A stretch of 64,000 nt of DNA from Lunularia cruciata (GCA_948567375.1 OX419757.1:43276001-43340000); one strand, 5' to 3'; positions 18,420 through 30,728 are shown, counted from the first letter of the stretch. Notes: generated by a model from the letters alone, not told the origin. Numbers and translations: made by a program.

Positions 18420-18870
18420 TGTAATCATATTGCTTAACATTCTCAACTCAACTCAACTCATATCAGTACTTGATCTGTCACTCTATAAACTGCCAACAAC
18501 TGGGCACTAATTACAGTCAAGCCACACCCACTCAAGCATAGAGAATCCAGGTGACGCTCGCCGGCCTCTGTCCACCATAGCCAGGAACTCGAAGGCTCAA
18601 CATCAGAGAAGTGAGCTCTCTGGAGCTCACTTCAAAACTATACCCCTTGGACTCGAGCTAGCCCTGAAACCCTAACGGTCCCGCTGACGGCACACTCGAC
18701 GGTGCAAACGGTGCAAAGTGACGGTGGGCCCCACCGTGAAGTCAGTACCCCGAACACGAAATCTAACCGTCGGAAAGTAGTCCCTGAGAAACAGCTAGAA
18801 TAACTCTAACTACCATCACTGGAACTCCAGTGTCCGAGCAACTAGATGCGGAACTACAAATGGCGTGACA
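18420..18870 (-). repeat. A1 terminal repeat Y1 (5' copy)
   Basis: 451 bp, starting TGTAATCATATTGC and ending GGCGTGACA, directly followed by the flanking AAGC and C1 sequence. It lacks an adjoining X block on either side. In A2 the equivalent end (28714-29157) has exactly the same limits, so this is the normal 5' end of the family and not a truncation private to A1. Confidence 0.88.
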
Positions 18871-20619
18871 AAGCACTGATTTGCAGTCTTGTCACGAATT
18901 AACACTCCTTAATACAACTCCAACAAATCTTTCCAAACAATCTTGATTGTGATGATTCAAGCTCTCCCAAAAATGGCACTTCATTGCAAAACGACTTTGC
19001 CTCAGAATTGTGTTCCACCCCTCCACTGAAAGCACAACTTCCTTGATCAAAATTGCTTCATATCAACTTTGCACTACACTCACAAATATAGAATACTACC
19101 AACACTACATTTCCTCTCAGATCTATCAAGGCATTGCTCCGATTGTACTTCACTCAGGATCAAACACACAAAATGAAGATCAAGGCTATGGAATCCAACA
19201 TCCAACATCCAACAAGCACACTGACTTGCACTTCAAATTTCTTTACACACTCACAAACACAAGTACAACGTTCATACTCAGAATCAAGCTCAAGCGACAA
19301 GCACTGCTTCACAACACTTTGCTTTATCTATTCTCAGAAATTATGAGCACTGAACAACATTTGACTGCGAATGCTACTCTTAAATAGTGAACAAATTGAT
19401 AGTTCTAACCACTATACCGTTCTACAACAACTTTTCTAACCTGCATATCCAAAATGACAATGCACCTCTTCATATCTGCCTCTTCAAATCTCAAAATTGT
19501 TACTAATCTGATCCAATGTCTACTTCTTCCTTGGCTTTCAAACCCAAACCCAAAGTAATTGTACTTCCTACTACTCTGTCCTCGGGTTTCATAACTACTA
19601 TATCTTCTACTAAATCTAATAATTATCTTTCTTGATCTGCAATTCCTATCATAATTAAGCCTTCTAAATCTCTATGTCCCGACCCTCTCTTCTCTAAAGT
19701 GTCAAATGTCAAATCCAAAGACACCTGCACTCTTATCTCTCTTACTTTGGGTTTAACTACTATCAATTCTTTTGCTAATTCTATTGTGTCATCGTCAAGA
19801 ATTGTAATTGAAAGCATGAATACACTATCTACACATTTAATTTGTAACCCACTTTCCCCTAATCATTCATGTTACTGACCCAAAGACACTTACAGTCTGA
19901 TCTTGCACTTTTGGGGTTATTCACTACTGCTACTTCTCCTTCAATTCATGTTCCATCTTCAATCAGAACTAAAATTGAAGTCATGGGTATCCTAATTAAC
20001 TCATTTTCCTTACTCTAACTTCCTCTAATGCCTCTGCCAAGACTCATGAAGTCACCTTCACTGCACTCTGAGGTCCGACTTCTTCAGATTTAGTTGGTCA
20101 TAGTCTTGAGGTAAAGTCTTTAGACCCAAAGTCATGTAAACCCAAAGTCCAAAGTGCGAAGTCCGAAGTCACATTGACCCGAAGACACCAAACTACTCTT
20201 TACATCTACTCCCAAACTTCAAACGCTTGTAACTTCTTCTACAAACCTTCAAACTTTGCAGTTTTAGTGGCAACGGAAAGCCCTAAACTAGACACTTCCA
20301 ACGAGATATATCACGCTTGATTTGGACTTGTGTGCATTGAGATATGGCCCCTGCAAGAATCCTAACTTGCAACTTCTATTTCTTCTTCGGGTTTGCCCTC
20401 CTTCAACGTCTGATCTGAGTTTTTCCCTCCTTTGACACAAAGTAAACTTCCTTGGGTTTGATCTAGTCCCAATCCTTCTTCCTTTAACATGAAGTAGACT
20501 CCTCAGGTTTGATCAAAACACAAGTTTGCACTCATTTCTTCTCCATTTGGTTTCAATTTGGTTTCAACAAGGCACTTTTTCTTCAAAACTCGTCCAAAAT
20601 GAAAACTCCGAGTACCACA
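18871..20619 (-). repeat. C1, larger part, with TATA-like promoter
   Basis: This continues C1 after A1. It starts AAGCACTGATTTGCAGTC and is collinear with C3 from about 45108. A reversed TATA-type element TTAAATA lies at 19380-19386 and is conserved in C2 (39660-39666) and C3. Next come remnants of the end of the C ORF (19450-19620), then sequence rich in CCCAAAGTC-type short repeats (20030-20200). The right end GAGTACCACA is next to the AGATA duplication. The remaining reading frames are short and carry no recognisable domain. Confidence 0.75.
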
Positions 20620-23600
20620 AGATACACCATCTTTTGATTATTGAGAATCAAATTTTGAAGAAGGAGCTTCAGGTGTGGACAGAAGCATGGAAGAGGAGAC
20701 TTCCACGAAGGAGGATGAATCTAAATCTGATTCAGATGTGTATCCTTTGTGTGCTATGGATTTTGCACCTAAGCCAGAGGTTTTGAAGGACCCAGATGAA
20801 TCACCATTGACACTTGAGGAGGTAGAGAGAAGGTTATCTACCCTCAAGTATGGTCTAAATGTTACCAAGGAGGAGAAGGTGAGATTTGAGGAGATTTTTT
20901 GCAAGTTCATCCATGTGTTTGCTTTTAGTTATAGGGATTTGAAGGAAGTCACCTTGGAGGAGCACAAGAAAGAGGTGGAGTCACATGCAAGACCAATCTG
21001 CCAAAAGCAATGTTGCATTAGCCCACCAATATCTTTGGTTGTGAAGGAGGAGATTGATAAGCTCAAGGAGGCTGGATTTATCTTTGAGGTAGAGAATTCA
21101 GAATGGGTGTCTCTAATTGTCATTGTGAAGAAAAAGAATGGCAAGCTTTGGGTATGTGTGGATTACAAGAAGCTCAATGTTGTTACCAAGAAGGACTACT
21201 ACCCATTGCCATTCATTGATGAGATCTTGGAGGAGGTTGCAAGTCATGAGAGGTACAGTTTTGGAGATGGTTATAGTGGATATAACCAAATCAAGATTGC
21301 ACCAGAGCATCAATAACTCACCACATTCACCACACCTTGGGGAACTTATGCTTTCAAGGTCATGCCTTTTTGGCTTTGCAATGCTCCAGGCACATTTCAA
21401 CGGTTCATGAACAAGGTATTTGAACCTTTCATTGGGAAATTTATGAGAGACTTCATTGATGACTTTTGTGTCTATGGGAGCAAGGAGGAGCACTTTGAGC
21501 ACCTAATCAAAGTCTTGCAACATTTGGATGAGGCAAATGCATCACTCAACCCAGAGAAGTACATTTTTGGATGTGAAGAAGGTCTACTTTTGGGGCACAT
21601 CATCTCCAAGGATCGAATAGCAATTGATCCTAAGAAGGTGAGGAAAATCTCAGACCTTCCATTCCCTTCAAGCTTGACAAAGGTACGCTAATTCTTGGGG
21701 ATGGTTGAATACTATAGGAGGTTCATCTTCTCATTTTACAACAAGGCTTATGCATTGACCATGTACATGAAGAAGGGTGTAGATTACATGGTGATTTTGG
21801 TGGACAAGGAGGCTCTCAAAGCTTTTGAGGAGCTCAAGCAATCCCTTATTGTAGCTCCAATTCTTGCTAAACCTGATTGGAGTAAGCCTTTCATCCTCTA
21901 CACTGATGCTTCTAATGTAGCTATAGGATGCAATCTTAGTCAATTAGACTAAGATGGGCATGATCATCCAATAGCTTATGCTAGTAGGCAGATGATTTCA
22001 GTAGAGAAGAACTACTTTGTCACGGAGAGAGAAGGGTTGGCAGTGATCTTTGGTCTCAAGAAGTTTAGACACTACTTGATTGGAGGGAAAGCCACCATTG
22101 TCACGGATCACAAAGCTTTGAAGTACATCTTCAACAAGCCTAATGTTGAAGAGAGACTAGCAAGGTGGATGATACTCTTGTCTGAGTATGACTACACCAT
22201 TGAGGATAGGCTAGGAAAGAAACATGCAAATGTTGATTTGTTATCTAGAGCCTATGATCATGATGGAGATGAGCCAGTAGATGATTCCTTCCCATATGAG
22301 GAGCTCATGACAATCTCAATCACTCAAGAGGTTCTAATGGAGTACAAGGAGATTGTGGATTTTGTGACAAGAGGTAACTATCCAAAAGGGATGCATGCTA
22401 GGGAGAGGAAGGCCCTTGCAGCAAGATCTAGACCTTACACAATGGTGGAGGATATTCTTTTTCACCAAGGAGCAGATGGTCTACTTCAAAGAGTAGTGGG
22501 TAAGGAAGAGTCTATCCTACTCATAAAGGAGTTTCATGAAGGTTTAGTATGTGGAGTACACTTTGCAGGAAAGGTGACTGCTTTCAGGATTCTAGATGAA
22601 GGTTACCATTGGAAAGGGATTTTCAAGGATTGTCTTGATTATTGCAAAACTTGTCATGTTTGTCAAGCTTTTGCTAGAAAGTCTACATCCACTCCACCAC
22701 TTGGATCAATTCCATTGCTAGGACCTTTTGAGAAGTAGGGAATTGATTTTGTAGGTCCTCTCAATAGAACCCCAAGGAACAATCGGTACATTGTGGTAGT
22801 TACTGATTACCTTACCAAGTGGGTTGAGACTAGACCATTGAGGGACAAGAATGAAGATGAAGTGGGTAGATTTCTTTATGAACGCATTATCACTAGGTTT
22901 GGATGCCCTTTGGAGTTGGTATCCGATAGAGGAGGAGAGTTTACAGGAAGCATTCTACAGCCATATTGTGACATTTCTCTATCATACATAGAGTAACTAT
23001 ATCCTATACGCCAAATTCCAATGGCTTGGCAGAGAGAACCAATCAGACCTTGTGCATGATGTTGGCCAAAGATGCAGAAATGGAGGAGGCTAAACATCAT
23101 TGGGACAAGAGGATTCATGCAGTTTTGTGGGAGTATAGGACAACCATGAAGACTTCCATTGGATATTCTCTATTTCAATTGGTGTATGGTATTGAGTCTA
23201 CCTTACCTATTCACTTTGATCTTCCTACCTTCCAAATCATTCATAGGAGATTGAAGAAAGCACAAGGAGGTGATGTAGAGAAGTCAAGGAAGGATCAACT
23301 CATGGAGTTGGAAGAGGCAAGAGCAGTTGCTATGGTTCGAGTGGAGCAAGCCCAAAGGAAAAAAAAGGAGAGCTATGACAAGAGGCAAGGCAAGAAGAAG
23401 GTGGAGACTTTCAAAGAAGGTGATTGGGTAATGTTGTTTGATTCAAGAGAGTGCAAAAGAAGTATTTGCCTAAGTACTTTGGACCTTTCATAGTGGAGAA
23501 GGTGTGGGGCAATTACACCTATGATCTCAAGGAGTTGGGAGGAAGACACTTTGATAGGATTAACCATGATAAGTTGAAGATGTACCATAGAAGGTAGAAA
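20620..23600 (+). pseudogene. pol of B1: RT, RNase H, integrase (nearly open)
   Basis: Resumes B1 after C1. The plus-strand frame is largely continuous from 20675 to 22996 with a few stops (21314-21316, 21689-21691, 21950-21952, 22736-22738), then shifts. The RT has VDYKKLNVVTKKDYYPLPF, DGYSGYNQIKIA and the catalytic FIDDFCVYG. RNase H has LYTDASNVAIG and IVTDHKALKY. The integrase has HEGLVCGVHFAGK, CKTCHVCQAF, IDFVGPLN and VSDRGGEFTG. The C-terminal module has the GDWVMLFDS element and no chromodomain. FIDD in place of YxDD and the SGYNQI wording are typical of Athila/Tat relatives. This copy is inactive. Confidence 0.88.
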
Positions 23601-23631
23601 GACTTTCACTTTGAGGACAAAGTGAAAACTT

Positions 23632-23645
23632 AGTCTGGGGGTAAA
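23632..23645 (+). other. Polypurine tract of B1
   Basis: TAGTCTGGGGGTAAA lies directly before the 3' LTR and is matched at the same place in B6 and B7 (CCGGGGGTAAA). It is the expected primer for plus-strand synthesis. Confidence 0.75.
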
Positions 23646-24336
23646 TATAACACCCATTTGTGCATGTGTGTGGTATTGTGATATTTAGCTTGGTATTACA
23701 AGTACTTAAGATATATGATTTATATAGAGATAAATGATGGTTCTATATTAGTCATGGTTAGCTAAAGTTAGTCATAGCTAAGATAGAGAGGACCTTACTT
23801 TAGAGGAAGTAGAAAAGATTAGCACCACTATTTTGGATTTTAGTGTGTTGACTTGGTATTAGTCCTAGGTGTTTGGCTTTGAGGAAAGAGTTGAGAACCC
23901 TTGGGCTTGCAAGCCTTTTTGTTTTGGATTCTTCTTTAGTCCAAGGATAGCCCATGTGAAGGAATCCTTGACTTAGTGGTTAGGTCAAGATAAGACCACA
24001 TGCTTAGGGGAATATGCCCATATGAATGGATATTCCTTTTTACTTTTTGACTTTACTTGACTTTAGTTTAGTAACTTGAGTTACTACGGTAATTAATAAC
24101 TTTGGTACGTAACTATTTCACAAGTATATAAACAAGGGGTGAAGAGGTACTCATCATCCTTTCATTTGCAACTATCTCTCTCTCATTGAGTTCTCTAGTG
24201 AGCAATGTCTTGAGTCTTGGACTGTTAGCCTTGGAGGAGTAAGATGGAGTTGGGGTTCCTTGCCTTCTTAGTCCATGGTGTGCTACCATAATAGCCATCA
24301 GAGGTTCATCTTGAGTGAGAGATAGGCCAGCTCACA
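23646..24336 (+). repeat. 3' LTR of B1
   Basis: 691 bp, TATAACACCC to GCCAGCTCACA, with TATA box at 24125-24132. Compared by eye with the 5' LTR it shows scattered substitutions of several percent. It is followed at once by GGTCAAGATAAG, the second half of B0. Confidence 0.9.
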
Positions 24337-24690
24337 GGTCAAGATAAGATCACATGCTAGTGGAATATGCCCATGTGAATGGATATTCCTTTCTACTTTT
24401 TGACTTTACTTGACTTTTAGTCTATTAACTTGAGTTATTGCGGTAATTAGTAACTTTGGTACATAACTATTTCACAAGTATATAAACAAGGGGTGAGGAA
24501 GTACCCATCATCCTTTCATTTGCAACTATCTCTCTCTCATTGAGTTCTCTAGTGAGCAATGTCTTGAGTCTTGGAGTGTTAGCCTTGGAAAAGTTTGATG
24601 GAGTTGGGGCTCCTTGCCTTCTTAGTTCATGGTGCGCTACCATAATAGCCATCAGAGGTTCATCTTGAGTGAGAGATAGGCCGGCTCATA
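24337..24690 (+). repeat. Family B solo LTR B0, right half
   Basis: Starts GGTCAAGATAAG, exactly the LTR position at which the left half (4303-4644) stops, and runs to the LTR end GGCCGGCTCATA. It is followed by GAACATCC of family A, which completes the A0 interruption. Confidence 0.85.
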
Positions 24691-27392
24691 GAACATCCAA
24701 GATGGATAGAACAATCCCAATCATACTCCATATCTAAGTAATCTCCTCCGGTATTGGAGTATCATCTGCATGGGCATTCCTCTCCAACAAGTCACCAAGC
24801 CAAGTTACTGCACCATTGAAAGCTAAAACTGATGTTGCCATGGTCTTGGACTATAGTGAGCCAAGACTACCACTACTGCATCATATTGGTAGGCGATATA
24901 CATGTCCCTCACCAAACTGCCAACCTGGTCTATAGAAGGCTGTCTCTTCCCAATAGTCAATGTTGAAACCCATGGAGTATAACACTACTCCTCCAATTAG
25001 CACATCATATGACTCAACTATTGTCACATTAGCCTGAGCTCTCACCACCAAGCTATCAATCGGATGACCAAGCCAAACTTGGACAACAAGCTCCCTACGT
25101 GTGATGTATTGTGTCAAACCACCACCTAGAGATGTCTGGATCTAAAATGGATACCTCTCCACATCGGTCTTCCGTTACTCCAAACCGACAACTACAGCCT
25201 TCTCCAATATAAAGGGCTACGTACTAGAGTCTAACAAGACTCTCTATGATGTATAGACCTTCCTTGAAGGTCCCACCAATTAGAAAATCCCCCTTTGGTT
25301 ATCCAATAGGACAACACCAGGTGTAAACCATGCTCTCTCAAAGGCCGGTCTAGTTGGTAACTCCTCTAGTCTAGCCGTTGATGCCTGCCATAAACCACTG
25401 GTTGTTGAACAAATCCCATGCTCCTCAACCAAGTTAGCTCCATAATCAACCACCTCTACTCCAGTAGTAGGAACCGCATCATCCCTACTCTCACACAGCA
25501 TGGTAGCCAATTGGAACACTGGGGTTGGGTCAACTCCCAATGTAAACATATCACTGGCCAAAAACAAAGGAAGCCGCATAATCAGTTGAGCCGCTTCCAA
25601 CATTACGCTAGACTTACTTTGTGTAGTAGTAGGTGGATGCCGAGTAGGTAGTCCATCATGCACTCCATCACCACCTACCACACTTGCATTGGGACGTCTA
25701 GGAACCATGGATGTTGTCTACAATGCCTTAGATAGTGTTAAAGATTGGGAAGTTTGACCTATCTCCCAACCTCTCCTCTTTGTGGGTCCAACTCCACTGT
25801 TGCTCTTATAAAGTCTGGAGCATGTATGGCACTCTTAGTCACTGTTGTAGATGCATCCACCTGTGCTGCTCCCCTTATGAAATCCAAAGCATCTCTATCA
25901 CCAGCATATGAGGTGGAGGTCTTAGCACCTAAATCTGATCTCCTCTGAGCAATGGCCATACTAGCCAATCTCTGCTCCAACTGCTCAATCCGAGTAGCCA
26001 TAGTTGTATCAGAAGTAAGGGCAGGTATTGCACCCCTACTAGGTGTAGATCCTCTACCACCTTGTCCTCCATGAACTAGAACTCCTCTACTACCTGCCAT
26101 AACAGCCCTACCACTCCATAACTCTAGCTATAGGTCAAAACATCAATCACTAGTGTGACCAAATCTGTGGCAATGCTCACACTACCTCTGTGCTGGCTGT
26201 GATGCACCCAAGTCCACTGCCCTGAGTACACTCTCTCCAATGGTGAGGTCCACCACAAGTCCAACAAGCAACACCACCACTCACTAGCTGTTGTTGACCC
26301 AAAATGAAGGTAAGGGTCTAACTCCACTAGGCCCTCCACTTGCTCCATAGGATCTAGGTTGTCCACCGTGTCCTCAAAAACCAATTGAGCGTGGTGCACT
26401 CTGCTGCACTCTAGAAGAAGTCACAACCGTGGATGAGGTCTCCCTACCAAATCCAAATGTCACCACTCTCTCCTCCACCATGTTGAGCTTAATACGCTCA
26501 ACCAAACCAAAGACCACTACCAAAGTAGGCAAAGTAGTTTGTAACAACATAGCATCATGAACTCTACGTTGCAACTCCTTGTCCAATATCCCATACCAAA
26601 CTTGGACTACCTGGGCCTCAATAACTCCTTGAGTGAAACTGATCAGCCGCCTCATGCGAGTGTATGCTTTGCGTAGGCTCTCTCCAACCTTTCACTGGAA
26701 CTCCTACAAGCTCCTTAGCTTGTCAATCCTCACTCCCTAGAAGTTATGCCTCAAACACTAGAAGAACTCCACCATGGGATTAAACCCCGGTACCACACCA
26801 CCTCCTGTAGCGGTACCTCCACTTGTAGTAGCACTATCTCTAGCTAGTGCACTTCCACTAGCTCCACTAACACTACTCAAGCTAGAACTTGTAGGTACAG
26901 CCAATCTACTCCTGGCCACCAAACCTGAAGTGATAGAGACATAATTTGGAGACCAATACTGTCTCCATAACTTAATCTCCTCCAAATGAGCTCTCTTGAA
27001 CTCATGGTATTCATCCATAGGTGGACCCTCCAGATGCTGAAACAACCCCTTCCATGCCATGAAGGGTGTAAACAAAGTCAGGTTCCGCATTTGTTGCAGA
27101 TCACACCAACTATTGAACTCCTGGATGAAGTCATTCAACTTAATGGTACCCACTATACCAGAGTAATGCCTAGAGCCTTTGGAGGCCCTATAAATCTCGT
27201 CCATGCCCCACAACAACGGTGCAAACACACCAAGTGCACTCTCAATTGAATCGACTCCTGTGTCAACTACAACTTAGATTCAATCTCCTCACTCACTAAG
27301 ACCTAAGATACAAGCTGATACTAAGTACAACTCTGAGTAAACCCACTGCATACTACAGGGCTATCTCCTTTGGAATCCCCAAAAAACTCCAT
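24691..27392 (-). pseudogene. A2 (same element as A0): Gag, zinc knuckle, protease and start of methyltransferase region
   Basis: Collinear with A1 14325-17042 on the minus strand. It has the Gag ATG at 27390-27392 (MEFFGDS) and the capsid stretches MDEIYRASKG and FIQEFNSWCDLQQ. MRRLISFTQGV at about 26620-26655 has a Gln codon CAA at 26629-26631 where A1 has TAG. It then shows DALDFIRGAAQVDAS, the protease flank TQYITRRELVVQV and YDVLIGGVVLYSMGF. The protease active-site loop is present but frame-disrupted near 25190-25260. Many transitions mark it as much older than A1. Confidence 0.85.
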
Positions 27393-28713
27393 CGTGACAA
27401 AATAACTACAATTGCAAACTGCAACAACAAACCAGAACCACAAATTGCAACTGCAAGTCACAACTACAAATACCTCACCAAGTGCCAATACCAACTAAGC
27501 ACCACCCACTAATGTAACTCTAACTGAGATAACTACACTAGGGGAAAGGGCAACTTGTAACCTATCATCACAACATGCACTCTCACGGTCTGCAAGTCAT
27601 CACTTCCTGCATCACCAAAGAGAAACAAAGGTAGTCTGATTGGTCATCACTCCAGCCTCACTACCAAGAGCACACCACAGCACCAACGCTCAAAAGTCAA
27701 GGCATCTTATACAAACGTGGAGCACAAACAAGAAGTAGAGAATGGAGGGGATCTAATCACCAGAAATCTAAACAAAAACCATCCATCTCATAAAACAACA
27801 TGGGATTGACTCTACCACCATTTGGCATTTGACATAAGAGAAGTTTGTATCTAAGTCCTAAGCTACCAGGATCACCAAGAATGGGATCAAACTGTTTCTC
27901 TTAGCCAAAGCTACAAGTGTATAGATAACAATGGCACAGTCACTAGGACAACAAGTGAGGGTGGATTAGTTGGCTAGGGCACCAGTCTAGGAACAAGAGA
28001 TCTAGGGATCAAATCTTATTGCGCACGATCTAGCAAGATGGGCAGATTTTGCCAACCAATGACCAAGATCTACTCTAAACTAGCTAACCTCACGCCACCA
28101 AGCTGGCCTTTCTAGGCCTTCGTAGCCTCTCATAGCTCAAAGCCTCTAAACTCCAAAATTCAACCAAATGAGGCCTTTCTTCTTGCCACTTCAAACCTCC
28201 TCCTAAATTTGGCAAAACTCCTCCAAACTTGCAGAAGTCCTCCAAACTAGCAAAACTCCTCCAAATCTGGCCAAACAACACAACTCCTCCAAATCTGACA
28301 TAAAATCTGAAATAAACCCTAAAGTTGGCTGACCGCCAAATCCCCCACTAACTCTTCACTCAAGCCAAATTGAAAACACGGGTTTCTCCAAATCACAAAT
28401 TCACAAGAATAGCTTCATAACTCCACCTTCGATTTGACTTTTTGAGTCCAACTCACAACAAATTGGTCTTGCCTTCACCTCTTGAGCTCAAAATCACTAC
28501 CACTACTCAAAATTTGCTCCTTTTGTGCTCAAAAATTGATCAATGCTTCCGCACACCGTCTGCCTTACTGCTAAATCTCCATCAAGCAACAAGCTTTTGC
28601 ACACCATGGAAAGACTAAACTTCAATCGAGCTACCAACGATCCACCGAGCTTGGAGATACCACCAACACTCAAAGTTCTTGTACTTGATTTCCCCCTAAT
28701 TTCACTTCTCTAA
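27393..28713 (-). other. A2 leader, decayed
   Basis: Matches the A1 leader 17043-18419, including CCTCCAAACTTGC-type repeated units at 28190-28290 and the same TTAGAGAAGTGAAATTAGGG sequence beside the terminal repeat. No ORF is supported. Confidence 0.75.
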
Positions 28714-29157
28714 TGTAATCAGATTGTTCTCAACTCAACTCAACTCAGATGAATATTTGATTTGTCACTCTTTAAACTGCCAACAACTGGGCACTGATTA
28801 CAATCAAGCCACAACCACTCTAGCTAAGAGAATCCAGGTGACGTTCCCCGGCCTCTGTCCACCATAGCCAGGAACTCAAAGGCTCAACATTAGAGAATGG
28901 AGCTCTTTGGAGCTGCACTTCAAAAGTATACTCCTTGACTTGAGCTAGGTCTGAAACCTAACGGTCCCGCTGATAGCACACTTGATGGTGCAAATGGTGC
29001 AAAGTGACAGTAGGCTCCACCGTGAAGTCAGTACCCCAAATACAAAATCTGACCGTCGGAAAGTAGTCTTTGAGAAACTGCTGAAATAACTCTAACTACT
29101 ATCACTGGAACTCCAATGTTTGAGCAATCTAGATGTGACACTACAAATGGCATGACA
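28714..29157 (-). repeat. A2 terminal repeat Y1
   Basis: About 444 bp from TGTAATCAGATTG to GGCATGACA, homologous to Y1 of A1 with the same two limits. It is followed by non-repeat sequence (TATTACCTCC). It supports the reading that the 5' end of the family is Y alone, with no X block. Confidence 0.85.
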
Positions 29158-30728
29158 TATTACCTCCATGAGAAATGTTGAGGATGATTGCTTTTTAATA
29201 ATTTCACACCATTATCATAAAATTATGGATTATATCAAGGATCTTGAGCATTTTAAACAGACCCCGTCAACAAGAAACACATTAAAAAATGTACAATTTT
29301 CAACTACATGGCAATTTTCCTTGTGAGATTTAGTGATGGATCCCTTGCATCTATGATGGGAGAGAGATTGAAGAAGAAATGGGCTTGATTCTTGAAGCAC
29401 AAAACTAGAAGGAGAAGGTGATAAGCAAGGGTCTGACCGATCAAGAGTTAAAAGCAAGGGTGGACCACTATATAAGACAAACTTAACCATATTTGTTTGT
29501 GTTACTCTAGAATAGACACAGTTTTTGAGGGAAGATCAAATATCTCCTCGCCTACACTTGTAAGTTGGGAATAGAAATTGAGGCAACCCCACTTTGCATC
29601 CTTCAGCAACTTGCACATAATGAGAAGATGCTGGAATGTGCAAAGAGATCCTCAAGGAGGATGAAGATATATCAAGAGAAGACAACCCTTTATCAAGCAC
29701 TTCACAAGCCTGTCGTGTGGGGATCAATTCCAATGAATATTCCGAGTACACAAGGAAAGAGGCACTTTGAGTTTAATCCATAATGGTATAGAGAGTTTGA
29801 TTTAAATTCACAAAGAGTATGAAAGAAGGAAACTATTTAATATCACAACAGATGATATCAAGTTCAAAATACACAAAGAGGAAGAGATACCAAGAAGAGG
29901 ATACATGGTGAGTGAAAAAGAGGAGATAAAGAGGGAGGAGAAATAAGGAAGCATGAAGGTGAAACACACAAGAGAAGGAAATCATAGAAGGCAAATGCAA
30001 AAGCTTGCCTGACTCTAAATGCTTTTGTAGAAGATATCTTAGTCATACAAAGTTGAAGTATGAATCATTGGAAGCCAAGGAGGGGAGTAAATTGGCTAAA
30101 ATCAACAAATATGAAAAGTTATGCTCAAAAGTTTAAAAATTTTAAGTTCAAAGAGTGTATTGCTAAATAAAGACAACAATTCTAAATAACACTTGAACTA
30201 GCATAGGTAGGGAAAACCACAAAGGAAATTAAGAGTTCAGTAGGCATCTTTTGTCATGAGGATGTAGAGTGTACACACTATGAATTTGGTAGTAATCATC
30301 TTGTCTCTGATTGTAGTGCCAAATTTGAGTCAAGTGGGTGTGGAAAGGATAATAAATAAATAAATGTACTAATTTTCTTTTCTTGCTTTTTGATTTGGTA
30401 TGTTTGCTATTAAGTGGAGGTTTGCTTGAAAAAATTTAGGTCCACTTATTTTAGGGTTGGATCCATCAATTTGTGGTGTGCATGGCATTAATGATGATGC
30501 TTATACTCTAAGATCAATAGCCAAAAACCATGAATAGTTGAAACAATCCAGATAAGGTCCATCCCACAATAGAGAAGATAATTATCATGATAAATTAATC
30601 AAATGATATAATGTACACCAATCCTAGTAAATTCTTAAGAAAAGAATTTTTTTGTTGTCCAAGAAATGAGTTAATGGGTAATTGTAGGTTGAAAGGTGTT
30701 TGAATGTTTCTAGGATTAGACTCATTTT
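29158..30728 (+). other. Unassigned DNA, no supported gene
   Basis: AT-rich sequence without a recognisable protein. Short reading frames (for example 29565-29783) show no domain. Around 30250-30330 the plus strand could encode CTHYEFGSNHLVSDC, which loosely resembles a decayed zinc knuckle and hints at an old gag remnant, but this is weak. Confidence 0.4.

Larger units (their letters stand above)
8899..18870 (-). mobile_element. Family A element A1: gypsy retrotransposon with DNMT3-like methyltransferase and PHD finger
   Basis: A 9,972-bp element inserted in C1. Its outer ends are TGTCGTGCG and GGCGTGACA, forming TGTC...GACA inverted termini. AAGC flanks it on both sides (8895-8898 and 18871-18874); the reconstructed empty site reads AACAAGCACTG, as in other C copies. 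Coding-strand order is Y1 repeat, 1.4-kb leader, Gag, zinc knuckles, protease, DNA methyltransferase, RT, RNase H, integrase, PHD finger, purine tract, X1, Y2, X2. All coding segments are in one frame (minus strand) with stops only at 16278, 12861 and 11751. Y1 and Y2 differ at about eight of 449 positions by eye, so the insertion is fairly young. Three stops and a lost Gag ATG make it probably non-autonomous now. Confidence 0.93.
8727..20619 (-). mobile_element. Family C element C1, split by A1
   Basis: C1 consists of 8727-8898 plus 18871-20619, about 1.9 kb once A1 is removed. It begins TATGACAACCCGGC (family TGTGACAACC) and ends GAGTACCACA. It is flanked by a perfect 5-bp duplication AGATA at 8722-8726 and 20620-20624, inserted in the protease/RT spacer of B1. 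The family's coding strand is minus here. Most of the C ORF is deleted; only the 3' end of that ORF, the TATA region and the downstream R/U5-like part are kept. No repeated ends are seen, as in C2 and C3. Confidence 0.88.
4645..24336 (+). mobile_element. Full-length family B gypsy element B1, interrupted
   Basis: B1 has a 5' LTR, PBS, leader ORF, ORF1, gag, protease, RT, RNase H, integrase, polypurine tract and 3' LTR in standard Ty3 order on the plus strand. It is split at 8727-20619 by C1 (itself containing A1). Without that insert B1 is about 7.8 kb, the same as B7. The flanks GGTTC (4640-4644) and GGTCA (24337-24341) look like a decayed 5-bp target duplication. Its two LTRs differ at a few percent of positions by eye, so it is older than B7. 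Coding regions carry several stops and frameshifts. Confidence 0.92.

Noticed and set aside
8899-18870. Classifying A1 as a true DIRS/Ngaro element
   Set aside because: The terminal layout is DIRS-like, but the polyprotein has a retropepsin and a zinc/DDE integrase and I see no tyrosine recombinase. A short target duplication is present, which DIRS elements lack.
30241-30330. Zinc-knuckle gag remnant
   Set aside because: Only CTHYEFGSNHLVSDC with one Cys replaced and altered spacing; too weak to call.
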